From contig OX463781.1 in the NCBI GenBank assembly GCA_949825025.1, forward strand, positions 1,758,066 through 1,822,065: a stretch of 64,000 bases of DNA, in the 5' to 3' direction. The stretch's first letter is position 1. Every line of letters starts with the position of its first letter. Shown here in pieces: positions 11,601-35,600 of the stretch. This stretch comes from Siphlonurus alternatus. Lineage: Eukaryota > Arthropoda > Insecta > Ephemeroptera > Siphlonuridae. The position numbers were made by a program, and so were the translations under genes. The notes under the pieces are model-generated. The model searched no databases. It was not told the origin of the DNA and saw nothing but the letters and a program-made list of their open reading frames with translations.

Positions 11601-14600
11601 ATCGTACCGCATCGTATGACCAAAGAATTAATATCTACAGATATTAATTCTTTGGTATGGCTACGTATGATAAAAATTTAGAACCGGTTCCAAATGAGAA
11701 ACTTCCCAAGTCATGCGATACGAAACGAAGCTGTGTGCGCGTACACTTGATCGTATAGAATTTTTATGTCACACGATTCGTGCGATTCTGTGTGAGGTCC
11801 GTGCGATGTTCATCATCTTGACTTGCAGCTTCCTGCACGACGTGACGGAGCGCAACAAGCTGGTGCGTCTCAACGGTGACGGCTCCATCACGTACGGCAT
11901 GCGCTTCACCACCACGCTGGCCTGTATGATGGATCTCCATTACTACCCCCTGGACAACCAGAACTGCACCGTCGAGATAGAGAGCTGTGAGTTCAATTTG
12001 TTCAATCTCAGCAATTAACAAAAGAAACGGGGGGGGGGAGGGGACTGCATATGGCAATGTTAAAAAAGATTGGACTGCATGGGAGAAGTGCCTATATTAC
12101 CTATGTTAAATCCAACATTTGGGGGGGGGGGGACTGCAGTCTCCCTGGATTTGCGCTTGAACTAAAGTAAATGCTGAGATCATCAGTGGAAAAAATAAAT
12201 TTGGCTATAACTAAACCGGGGCAGCCATGCATGGTCTGCAGCAATCCACACATACACTTGCCTGGTTGTGACTAAGGAAACCATGTAAACCTCAGTCAGG
12301 ATGGTCGGCAATTGATGGAGGATGTCATCAATCACCTCCTGATGCACGAGTGTTTTTTTTTTTTTAGCCACTTGTCAAAAGTTTGGCGGTGCCTGGGATC
12401 GAACTCACGACCATCCGATACGAATCAGATGCATATATACCAAATCGTCGTCACAGAGTGGAAATGCCTTAATGCTCACACTTTCATCCAAACCTCGTAG
12501 TACTTAAGACATTTCTACTCTGTGGCGACGATTTGGTATATGTGCATCTGATTCGTATCGGATGGTCGTGAGTTCGATCCCAGGCACCGCCAAACTTTTG
12601 ACAAGTGGCGGCTGCTAAAGAATACCAATGCACTGAGAGTTATTCATTTTTGAAACACCTATGTACAAACAATATGTATACAAAACATGATAAGATGCTT
12701 GGTCCACAGACGGGTACACGGTGTTCTGACCCATGTTCACAGACGGCTACACGGTGCTGGACGTGGTGATGTACTGGAAGGAGACCCCGGTGATGGGGGT
12801 CGAGGAGGCGGAGCTGCCCCAGTTCACGATCATCGGCTACGAGACGAACGACCGCAAGGAGAAGCTGGCCACGGGGATCTACCAGCGACTCTCCCTCAGC
12901 TTCAAACTGCAGAGGAACATCGGCTACTTCGTCTTCCAGACGTACCTGCCCTCCATCCTCATCGTGATGCTCTCCTGGGTCTCCTTCTGGATCAACCACG
13001 AGGCCACCAGCGCCAGGGTCGCGCTAGGTAACTCATTTTTTGACGGGTATTTCTATTTAATAATTACATACTACTTTGAAACCCCGAACCTTCCGAAACC
13101 CTAACTTAGCGTTTTCACGGGCTCTTCGGAACGGGGACGGCCATGACATGTGTGTGCTATATGGGGTTACGCTAATTAAATGTATCACTATTATAATAGA
13201 GCCACTAGGTTTATGCTTGCCAGATAACGATTTCCTAAAAGATCAGAGCTATAAAGTACTTCCGAGCGCGCAGACACGACTGCATGCATTGTTCACATAA
13301 ATATTAACATATTTTTCTTGGTCAGGTATCACCACGGTGCTCACGATGACCACCATCTCCACAGGAGTGCGCAGTAGTCTCCCGCGCATCTCTTACGTGA
13401 AGGCCATCGACATCTACCTGGTGATGTGCTTCGTGTTTGTGTTCGCCGCGCTGCTCGAGTACGCGGCCGTCAACTACACGTACTGGGGGGCGCGGGCCAA
13501 GAAGAAGACCAAGAAGGTCAAGGAGGCCGAGAAGCAGCCCCCGCCCCCGGGGGTCTCCAGCGCGGGGGCCGCGGGGCTCAAGGCGGCGGCCGTCGCGGCG
13601 GACGGATTCACTGCCACCTCCGAGGAAATCATCGAACTGCAGGTCTGTGGTGACTCATTCCATTTCATTTCATCATTTCATCATTATTTCATCCCATTTC
13701 ATCGTAATTTCATTTTCTTTTCTTGAAACGCTTTTTCTTAATATGATTGTATATATTGATTGTATGTTAAATTTAATATTAATTTGCAATTTGCAAGGTT
13801 CTTATTTATCCAAATATACAATAAAAATACATTCAAATTGTTCATTGCTCTTGCATTTTTGGTCCACTTATGGTTCAAAATTTTTGTGTAATTTAAAAAT
13901 ATTTCCCTGGACACCACGAACGTTACTCCTGCTTTGTTCGTTAACGCAGTCTATGGAGGCGTGGTGAACCAAAACTATTTTCATATTGATAGACTGCTGG
14001 GTGCTCTTCTTACCTCACCCCAAACTGAAAATCTGCATGTCATGTTCCCCAGGCGCAGGGGTTGGGGGGATGCAGCCCCCCCCCCCCCAAAAAAAAATTT
14101 TGAATTTAACATGAGGATTTCATGAGGCATTTCCCCCATTCCAATTTTTTTAACATTGACCTACTTAACAGCCCTCTGAAATTTGGTTCTGGGTCCGCGA
14201 CTAATGTTCCCTATTGAATAAAATGAACCCCAAATTTTTTAGATGGATATTTTTTACTAGGTAAATTGATACAAATCAAATCAAACTAATATAATTAGAT
14301 ATTTTTTATTAGGTAAATTGATGCAAATCATATCAAACTAATATAATTAGTATAATGCTGTGTAATTTTCAAATATAAGTCATGATGTTATTAACTGCCA
14401 TAAAAAGACTACATATATTCATTTTCTCATTTCAGGACCTGCGGATGTCGCCCATCCCGTCAATACGGAACCGCCACAACAGCCGTTTTTTCAGCGGTGA
14501 CGCCGCTGACCCCAGTCGTTTTCCCCCCAGCTTCCGCATCCACCGCGGCTCCGCCTTCTCCGTGCGGGCAGGGGCGGGCCCGGGGGCCGCTCGGAGCCGC

Positions 14601-14762
14601 CGCCCCCGGGTCCTGCAGACCCTAAGGCGCGGGGCCTCGGCCTTCAAGGCCTCCATCCCAAAGATCAAAGACGTGAATGTGATAGACAAATACTCGCGGA
14701 TCATCTTTCCGGTCTCCTTCATGATCTTCAACGCCACCTACTGGATTTTCTACGTACTATGA
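2630..14762 (+). CDS. Lcch3: Lcch3-like GABA-A receptor beta subunit (5' partial)
   Basis: Ligand-gated chloride channel subunit of the Cys-loop family, acting in the plasma membrane of neurons. Six joined exons (2630-2697, 10959-11104, 11829-11986, 12743-13027, 13326-13642, 14436-14762) give about 433 codons in one frame. In order they show loop-[12 protein letters not shown], the Cys-loop [15 protein letters not shown] (13 residues between cysteines), the agonist-site [13 protein letters not shown]1 from [14 protein letters not shown]2 [17 protein letters not shown]3 in [19 protein letters not shown], a polybasic cytoplasmic loop ([15 protein letters not shown]) and TM4 ending [11 protein letters not shown]2 has Ala at the 2' position, the residue type whose change gives cyclodiene resistance in Rdl. 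TM2 lacks the Rdl signature and matches Lcch3 and vertebrate beta subunits. The signal peptide and first part of the ligand-binding domain are outside the window. The cytoplasmic loop is Gly/Ala/Pro-rich and lineage-specific. Intron 1 is 8.3 kb and filled with transposons. Confidence 0.93.
2847..4906. mobile_element. TTAA-flanked 2.06-kb foldback element
   Basis: TTAA stands at 2843-2846 and again at 4907-4910. The ends are CTCATTAGAGCCT and, inverted, AGGCTTTAATGGG. Inside lies a very long palindrome with arms of roughly 780 bp (about 3008-3795 and 3805-4580), centred near 3800 between GCTAGCTCGAG and its mirror. A block containing GCATCGCTAGGCT recurs at about 2996, 4575 and 4885. TTAA duplications are typical of piggyBac-type elements, but no transposase is present, so the assignment is by end structure only. 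Confidence 0.75.
4910..5035 (+). repeat. Retroelement 3' tail (AATAAAAT end)
   Basis: The stretch around TGACTTGTTCTATGCT followed by GTATGGCCTAAAGAATAAAATAA matches another copy at about 55845-55990 that ends in the same way. A simple A/T-rich tail after a conserved block suggests 5'-truncated LINE or SINE copies. No coding part is visible here. Confidence 0.5.
5751..5957. mobile_element. Short foldback MITE
   Basis: Arms of about 53 bp, with AATTATTTTAATATTCC and CCGGAAGTAGCCGGAAGTG on the left, are repeated inverted at 5905-5957. The spacer is about 100 bp. No second copy was noticed in the window. Confidence 0.7.
6325..6595 (+). pseudogene. LINE 3'-end fragment
   Basis: The plus strand reads [16 protein letters not shown] then SVKSF in one frame. 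This is nearly the same as the C-terminal end of the reverse-transcriptase ORF at 33721-34503 on the other strand. It is followed by a similar 3' tail with ATCAATGTTTGTCT and an AAATAAAA end. It is a heavily 5'-truncated copy of that LINE family. Confidence 0.75.
6596..6830. repeat. Dispersed repeat family G, copy 1
   Basis: It contains CACTTTGAGCGA...AAGATGTGTTTT...AAAAGATTA...TTTAGACGTGTAAAGGAT and GAGTTGAAGACGTAATTT. Other copies are at 9185-9420 (inverted), 18663-19060, 27197-27340 (inverted) and 29430-29712. Class unknown. Three of the five copies lie close to P450 exon edges. Confidence 0.6.
7090..7180. mobile_element. Small MITE family K, copy 1
   Basis: The inverted ends ACTATCAGATTCAAAAAGGTGT and ACACCTTTTTGGTTCTGATTG surround a short core. 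The same ends surround 50165-50258 in a PolD1 intron. Confidence 0.6.
7418..7786. mobile_element. MITE family A, copy 1, with TGACGTCA repeats
   Basis: The ends are TTAAAGGCATACAGGCCTC and its near-perfect inverse at 7786. The arms include ACAAATCAGACAG and AATCAACATTCG. Near the centre the phrase AGTCCTTGATGACGTCA occurs three times in tandem (about 7550-7610), followed by an inverted GTGACGTCAGCAAGGAC. Family copies lie at 24705-25032, 52309-52649, 55319-56047 (variant ends) and as a core only at 17757-18002. Confidence 0.8.
8174..8512. mobile_element. Dispersed element family E, copy 1
   Basis: From TTAGGAGATGGTGAATC to AATTACCATAGTGACAAT, this 340-bp block is repeated with moderate divergence at 60911-61288 in PolD1, in the same orientation. 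Terminal inverted repeats are not obvious and the class is unassigned. Confidence 0.6.
8944..9055. other. Isolated GC-rich block, possible unassigned exon
   Basis: About 110 bases of GC-rich sequence stand out in AT-rich intron 1 of Lcch3, right after an acceptor-like TTTGCAG. Every other GC-rich block of this size in the window is a coding exon. Plus-strand frames read [15 protein letters not shown] and following residues, but I recognise no family and see no consensus donor at the end. It could be an exon of a nested or alternative transcript, a gene fragment, or an element core. Confidence 0.25.
9185..9420. repeat. Dispersed repeat family G, copy 2 (inverted)
   Basis: It carries TTGAAAAATTACGTCT, CCTTTACACGTCTAAA and TTCGCTCAAAGTGA, the reverse complement of the block at 6596-6830. 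Confidence 0.6.
9556..9726. repeat. Dispersed repeat family H, copy 1
   Basis: CAGACGCGGATCTAGG is followed by a G-run, then GTTGGATTTAACATGGGCAATA, CCCCCACTT and a TTTTAACATTGGCCT block. Related copies are at about 12022-12170, 14049-14205 and 16938-17102. No coding content. Confidence 0.5.
10204..10390 (-). repeat. Dispersed repeat family I, copy 1
   Basis: It shares GGCCTGTTACGCGTCCCAGC, AACCTCAGTCAGGACGGACA and CAAAGTCTGGGGAACC, in inverse orientation, with 29188-29386 and 37296-37530. Partial copies are at 12222-12312 and 22990-23117. It resembles a SINE in size, but I see no clear polymerase III boxes. Confidence 0.55.
10864..10958 (+). repeat. Tandem duplication of the intron end and start of the next Lcch3 exon
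   Basis: The real acceptor CCCCCTGTTGCAG at 10946-10958 and about the first 38 nt of the exon are present once before, with a decoy acceptor ending at 10876. The copy has a one-base loss that turns the Tyr-Trp region into a stop (TACTGA). The spacing between the two acceptors is 82 bp. Confidence 0.9.
10959..11104 (+). CDS. Lcch3: Lcch3 exon (146 nt), [12 protein letters not shown]... to [12 protein letters not shown]
   Basis: The acceptor is CTGTTGCAG and the donor GTAAGT. It encodes [19 protein letters not shown], a short acidic SNEEE linker, then [19 protein letters not shown]. It ends after two bases of a Ser codon that is completed in the next exon. The acidic linker is shorter than the Drosophila one as I remember it. 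Confidence 0.95.
11829..11986 (+). CDS. Lcch3: Lcch3 exon (158 nt), Cys-loop
   Basis: The acceptor is ACTTGCAG and the donor GTGAGT. It encodes [18 protein letters not shown] through [15 protein letters not shown] and TVEIES, and includes both Cys-loop cysteines. It ends with the first base of a Tyr codon. Confidence 0.95.
12366..12609. mobile_element. Foldback element whose arms are tRNA-like sequences
   Basis: Arms of about 105 bp (12366-12470 and 12503-12609) are almost perfect inverted copies separated by about 33 bp. The right arm, read on plus, looks like a tRNA: TGGCGACGATTTGG in the A-box position, an anticodon-like loop around GATTCGTATC, then GAGTTCGATCCCAGGCACCGCCA with a B-box core GTTCGATCC. 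The left arm is the same on the minus strand. It is not a functional tRNA gene as far as I can judge, since acceptor-stem pairing is poor. Confidence 0.7.
12704..12742 (+). repeat. Duplicated acceptor and exon start before the Lcch3 TM1 exon
   Basis: CCACAGACGGGTACACGGTG at about 12704 repeats the true TCACAG/ACGGCTACACGGTG junction at 12737-12756, 33 bp upstream. A decoy AG lies at 12708-12709. The copy soon reaches a stop (TTCTGA in the copy). Confidence 0.8.
12743..13027 (+). CDS. Lcch3: Lcch3 exon (285 nt), loop B/C and TM1, start of TM2
   Basis: The acceptor is TTCACAG and the donor GTAACT. It encodes [19 protein letters not shown], the loop-C region [19 protein letters not shown]1 and [13 protein letters not shown]. 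The intron splits the TM2 Gly codon after base one. Confidence 0.95.
13326..13642 (+). CDS. Lcch3: Lcch3 exon (317 nt), TM2, TM3 and cytoplasmic loop
   Basis: The acceptor is TGGTCAG and the donor GTCTGT, an uncommon +3 to +6. It encodes [21 protein letters not shown]3 and [19 protein letters not shown], then a Pro/Ala/Gly-rich stretch ([15 protein letters not shown]) and TSEEIIELQ. The loop stretch is very GC-rich and is probably the fastest-changing part. Confidence 0.95.
13885..14040. repeat. Dispersed repeat family M fragment
   Basis: CTGGACACCACGAACGTTA and CTGGGTGCTCTTCTTA match blocks at about 28755-28980, and inverted blocks at 55160-55300 and 56040-56160. It lies inside Lcch3 intron 5. 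Confidence 0.5.
14241..14350. repeat. Two-copy tandem repeat
   Basis: A unit of about 55 bp with GATATTTTTTACTAGGTAAA and AATCAAACTAATATAATTA occurs twice in direct order with few changes. It sits in the last Lcch3 intron, 90 bp before the final acceptor. Confidence 0.75.
14436..14762 (+). CDS. Lcch3: Lcch3 terminal exon, TM4 and stop
   Basis: The acceptor is CATTTCAG. It encodes [18 protein letters not shown], a Gly/Arg-rich segment, the [20 protein letters not shown] motif typical of Lcch3, then [16 protein letters not shown] and TM4 ending TYWIFYVL before TGA at 14760-14762. Confidence 0.96.
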   Translation, partial: DLRMSPIPSIRNRHNSRFFSGDAADPSRFPPSFRIHRGSAFSVRAGAGPGAARSRRPRVLQTLRRGASAFKASIPKIKDVNVIDKYSRIIFPVSFMIFNATYWIFYVL

Positions 14763-17320
14763 ACAACCACTGCAATAGTGTACTCCATCTTTATCATAGA
14801 CATGAAACTTTTTTAATCGGTGCTTTTATTGATATAAAAAAAAATAATTCATATTTAATTAAGTTTGAAATTTTAATTATCACAAAAAAGGATAAATATT
14901 GTATATAAGCAGTAAAGGAGATTTTAAAATATAAATCATTTTTATAAAATGATAAAAAAATAATTCAAAAACATTGTCACAAAATAATATAATAACCGTT
15001 AATACTTTTGTTTTTGTTCAAATAATAAGAATAATAATCATTAATAACTTATTCTAATTTTTTACTTAGAATTAACGAGACTAATTAGATAAAGTTAAAT
15101 TATTTGTCAGTCATGTATCAATGGAAAAAAACATAAATTTAACAAATTGCCTGAAATGGCTTAGCGATAAAATTCTTTAACATTAATATGTATAATTACT
15201 TGATTAAGCTTCAGTAACAGATCCTAGTTTACGTGGACTGTCTCCAATCATGTCTGATAGCTTAAATAACCAAGATGGCGACCGGCGCAGTCGAATCTAC
15301 ACGTAAACTATGAACTGTTTATACTGTATAATAAAATATATCGTCCTTCTTCCGCAATAATAAGCTCTCTGCCCACCACGATCTCGTTGCAATAATGAGC
15401 TAACTGCATGCTATTTCAGGTGAGCGCAACAATGAACTTTATATACCTATTTACAACTCATTATTGCGATCACCTGAAATAAAAGATAGCTCATTATTAT
15501 TGCAACAAAATCGTGTTAGGCAGATAGCTCATTATTTCGGACGAGGGATAATATTATCAAAGATTCTTCGATAAATGGTAGTTTTTCTACGAAAAATTGG
15601 AAAGTGTATAAAGAAACAGTCTAGATATTATTAGATATTTGCACGCATGACATATATCAGAGATAGAAATTAATTTCTCTGAGAAAACTAACACACAGAA
15701 GTTACATTAAAATTTTCTATTATAAAAATATAGTGCGATAATTATTAGCTGAGACTTTGTTGCGAATTTGTCATAGAATCTCACTCAAACGAACTGAATG
15801 TGTGTTGATGATTAAATAAAATGTTCTTCGTTGTTTGTTATAATATTATATATTAGTGTTACAATAATTACGAAAAGTTTATCAAGAAAAGTGAAAATGA
15901 CATTGTTGTGTTTTAACTTTAGTTACATTGTTCAGTAAAATTTTACCTGGAAGCAAATTTATATTGACGTGCGCTGCGTTTGATTTTTATTTTAAAAACA
16001 AAGAGCTGGAAAATGGACGCTGCAAATCCAATATACGTAATGTAAGGTACCTTCAACACGATGATAAAAAACGGTTGACTCCACCACATATCCACGGATA
16101 TCGTTACATTGTGTTGTTTTTTCATCAATAATTCGTTTAGTTGCCAATTATATATTTCACTACAGCAGGGTAGTACTTTTTATCTGGCGGAATATTAAAT
16201 CCTAAAAACATCGCTGCATGTGAAAGCAGCTATAATTTCTTGGCAGCTTTTGATGTTTTTGTGTAGTTCATATTTTATGAAATACAAATTGTAAATTACT
16301 GTGAATAATAAAATTATATGAATCATTTTTAACACTTATTTATTTCATATACACTTGATAATTTCTATACATTACATGCCATGATGTGTCATTACTTGGA
16401 AAATCATATATTTAACATCACAATTTAGAAGCACCAGGTCATTTATAAAATTTAACCCTGGCATTACCAAGGCATCTTCTTGTCACACGCTTTAGGGGGG
16501 GGGGGAAGGGAGGTCAAAACGACCCGCTATTTAAATCACATGCATGTTAAATAAAAAGTTAAAAGTTTTTTTCTAACTATTGATACTTCCTTTTTTTTTT
16601 TGCGGAAATATTTTACTGGGTGGCTAACTAAGGATTAAATTTTTTTTATAATTTTTGGGGTAATATTTTACACTTTTTTTTACCGCTATAAAAGATTTAC
16701 GGGTCGTATTGACCCCCTTGGCAACACTGAAAAGCAAGATATTAATCTTGCATTTTAGTATTGCAAGATTAAAACATTTTACTATAATTTTGTTGCTATA
16801 ATTTATAAATCAAATTTAATAAAATTCAAGTGTAGCAACAGTATGAGAGTTAACTGAACGTGCAACTGCTGATGCTTGCTTTTTCATTTTATAACGCTAA
16901 AGAAATCAACATTGCGTTGCTGATCAGGGTATTTATTTGCAGGCGCGGATCCAGAAAAAAAAACGGGGGGTGGCCTTTTCATAAGGCCAATGTTAAAAAT
17001 CACTTTGGAGTAGAGGAAATGCCTATCTTGCCACTGTTTTATCCAAAATTTCGTGGAGTGCCTGGCCAGGCACCCCGCCCCCCCCCCTGGACCCGCGCCT
17101 GTTTGTTTGGGACAAAATCAAACAAAGATTTGTTTTAAAATTTGAACAAATTTTAATTACATTTCATTTTATTTTAACGCTTTTTCAAATAAGTTGGTAA
17201 TACATTTTTCAGTGATTCACGACTGTAGTTTAAATATATATGTATTCGTTGACAACGGGCAATGTTACCTTACCATGAGTCCACTGGCATGGTCATTACA
17301 AAGCACCTAAATGTCAAGGC
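14763..17320. other. Intergenic region between convergent Lcch3 and P450
   Basis: AT-rich with no recognised gene. AATAAA occurs on plus near 15331 and 15815 as possible Lcch3 poly(A) signals. TTTATT near 17168 could serve the minus-strand P450. It holds a foldback at 15330-15552 and a family H repeat near 16938. A block at about 16460-16730 is shared, inverted, with about 10600-10830. Confidence 0.5.
15330..15552. mobile_element. MITE family J, copy 1
   Basis: Nested inverted blocks built on AATAATGAGCTA and CTATTTCAGGTGAGC, with ends like CGTCCTTCTTCCG and CGGACGAGGGA. The second copy at 52757-53098 has the same plan and an insertion in its right half. Confidence 0.65.
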
Positions 17321-32131
<14,811 letters not shown>

Positions 32132-32366
32132 CGCGAGATCTGCACCGGAGTGTAGTTCGCTCTGCAGGCTGCATCGTCATGGTCCCGCGAATCATCAGCT
32201 ATAGCCTTGAACGATAAGTCGCTACAGTCGCGTCAACATAAAGTTCCCGCTGGAACTACTTGCAAAGATTTGAGTTTTCGATCGTCTTTTAACTTATATC
32301 TTATCTCACACTCGATCGCTCGACGTTGTAGATTTGTGTTAATTATTGTATTAGCATGACTTTTAA

Positions 32367-32651
32367 TAGAGGCTTCAAGTCAGCTGATTTTTCGGTGATC
32401 CCACCCGCTATACCAAACCTATGTAAAAAAAACATGAATTCGTTTTTTCACCAAGAATAAGATTTTTCAGGGATAATTCCTTTACGGAACTTTGGTTCAA
32501 ACTGAAAAATAAAGAAGATAATTCAAGATTTAGATATTTTACTTGATTTGTAACCGTGAAAAGTTAAAAAAACACTTTGCTTCATTTTCAAGTGCAAGAT
32601 GGACCTTAGCGACAAACAGTTGCGCAGCGAAAGCGCATCACTTGAAGCCTA
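32367..32651. mobile_element. MITE family C, copy 1
   Basis: The ends TAGAGGCTTCAAGTCAGC and CACTTGAAGCCTA are inverted. The interior has AACCTATGTAAAAAAAACAT and TTTTTTCACCAAGAATAAG. Copies are at 39581-39976, 45488-45760 and 54167-54434. Its right edge is the TA flanking the 3.8-kb foldback, so the larger element inserted at or into it. Confidence 0.75.
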
Positions 32652-35600
32652 CTGTCGTCGCCAAAAGTCGGGACACCTGGACTTTGCAATTTTACTGTGC
32701 ACTACAGAAAAATCGCAAAATTTAGAAAAAAATATTGCATTAAACCGGCAAGCCTCCTCTATAACTTAAAAAATATAACGGGCCGATTAATTGCAAAGCT
32801 AATTTGTTGTAATTAAGGAAGTGACGCAACCTACCCAAAAAAATGACTTTTTCACGAGATGCCCGTCTTTGCGCTCTTGTATAAAATAGAGTTATGCAGG
32901 TAGCGCTTTCATTTTTTTTTTCCTAATAGCCAAATACTTCAAGATGTGAAATCAATTTTTAATTTAAAAAAATTAATTATTCCCTAATTACAATTAAACC
33001 AAACGCAAAATTAAACTCTAGTTTTGCAATTTTGAAGCTACACGCTCGAAAAAAATATCATTATACACAGAAAAAAAATCAAAAATTTTTGGTGGTTGCC
33101 GATTTTTTATAATTTGTATATTAATCAATGTTTACATTTTAATTAAGAGCAGCGTTGCCAGGTTTCAGCTGCTGAATACGGAAATATAATGCCCGGCCGT
33201 GACAGTAGCTTTGCTGTGTACAAAAAGCTTTTTATATGAGGGTCTCTTTGCCCGAGGCTGATCACTATTGTTTCAGCTAAGCCAGTTCTATATCATTAAG
33301 ATGGAGAAACACGCAACCAAAGTTGACATGATTGTGTTTAAAACGAATTCGGCATCTATTTGAGTGTTTTAATCATATTTCTAGCTTAATTATTAGTGAT
33401 TATAATGAACTTTTAATTACTTACAAAAATCTCGTATTAAGCTCAAAAATGCAGCTAGAATTTTGATTAAAAAATATATATTATTCATTTTTAATTTTAA
33501 ATTCAACCACTTCATCATCATGCACATTAAAGAGAGTTTCAATAAATTTTTATTTATTTTTATTTTATTTTATTGGAACATTTGGTTGTACATAGACAAA
33601 CATTGATCAAGTCAAGATATATATTATACTCTCCTATTCTATAACTAATAAACGAAACACAATCACATATACCTATCAAGATACATACATAATTTGTAAT
33701 TGTCCACAAAACTATTAAAATCAGTTCGACATCGGAACCAGACTTTCTGGCAATTTATTGCTAAGAAATGATTTCACTGAATAATATTCCTTATTTATTA
33801 AAATCTTTTTTAGCATATTTTTAAAGGAATTATGATTAGTTACTTTTCTAAGGCTGTTTGGTAAAAAATCGTGAATCATAGCTGTTTGATACATTGAACT
33901 ATTTTTCGAAAATACAGAATTATGTGTATCTATTGCCACTTTGCTTTTGTTTCGTGTATGGTATGAATGATAATTATTATTTTGAATATAATTCTCAGGA
34001 TTTTGCCGCTTGAACAACGCACATTTTAAAATATACAATGAAGGTAGAGTTAAAATTTTATTGGCTCTAAAGAAATTGACACATGAATCTCTCTTTTTAA
34101 ATTTAAGTATAGTTCTTAAAGCACGTTTTTGCAACACAAAAAGTCTGTTTAACTGATGAGATTTATTATTACCCCAGTTAATGATTCCAAAAGATAAGTG
34201 CGGATACACATAAGCATAATAAACTGATAATAGGGTTTCTTGTGATACATTATTCCTCATTGTATATAACATGAAATTAGCTGAATTAATTTTTTTACTT
34301 ATATCATTAACATGCTCAGTCCAATCTAAGCATTCACTAATTTTTAGTCCAAAAAACTTAGCACAAATATTTCTTTTAATACATTGATTTGACATTTTTA
34401 ATAAAAGTGAGTGATTAGGAACATTACGTGGTGTGTGGAATTGCATGAAAACAGTTTTCGAAGAATTTAATAAAAGTTTATGATTATAACAGTATTGTTC
34501 CATATCAAGTATATTATTTGATGCTTTTGTGTGTAACTCTTCTACTGAATCAGCCGTGACAACAGCTGTGATATCATCGGCATATTTTACTATCTTACAG
34601 GCATCTTTAATACACTGTGGTAAGTCATTTATAGCTATTGAGAACAGATTAGTTGAAATTTTTCCTCCTTGAGGTACACCTAAGTTTACTGGTAATTTAT
34701 TGGACTTAACTGATTTTTTTTATGGAATTTACTTGCTGAGTTACCTCTACATACTGCTCTCTATCTGAGAGATAAGATTGAAAAAGTTGTAAAGTATTTT
34801 CATCACAGCCTAACTCATCTAATTTATTTAATAAAATATCCCTGTCTAAACTATCAAATGCTTTAGAGAGATCAAAAAAAATAACAACACATAACTTTTT
34901 TTGATCCAATAATTTATATACTAAATTAAGCAAACAATCTAGATCATCGAACCATGTTGCAATTTCAATTCTACCTGGAATGTTAAAACAACAACCCTTC
35001 CTTCCTGCTGCTTGCTGCAAGACACAATACAGTAGAACACCGCCTTTGAAGAGAGAACGACCCTCATTGTTTTATTATCTTTTATGGCCTGTCAATCAAC
35101 TTTGCTATTTTTCTACTGAATAAGGCCACTCCAAGCAAAAGTTAGGATATGGCAACCCAGCAGATTCCTGAAAAATGGTAATTTCATCATTAATTTATGT
35201 AAAAAAAAAATTAAAAATTTATAAAAAATCGACGACCACCAAAAATTTTTAATTTTTTTTGTGTATATTATAATGATATTTTTTTCGAGCGTGTAGCTTT
35301 AAAATTGCAAAACTAGAGTTTAATTTTGCGTTTGGTTTAATTGTAATTAGGGAATAATTAATTTTTTTAAATTAAAAATTGATTTCACATCTTGAAGTAT
35401 TTGGCTATTAGGAAAAAAATAAATGAAAGCGCTACCTGCATAACGTTTATTAGTTATAGAATAGGAGAGTATAATATATATTTTGACTTGATCAATGTTT
35501 GTCTATGTACAACCAAATGTTCCAATAAAATAAAATAAAAATAAATAAAATAAATAAAAATTTATTGAAACTCTCTTTAATGTGCATGATGATGAAGTGG

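Noticed and set aside
11764..12057. Minus-strand ORF overlapping the Lcch3 Cys-loop exon
   Set aside because: Shadow of a GC-rich exon; the plus frame has the receptor motifs.
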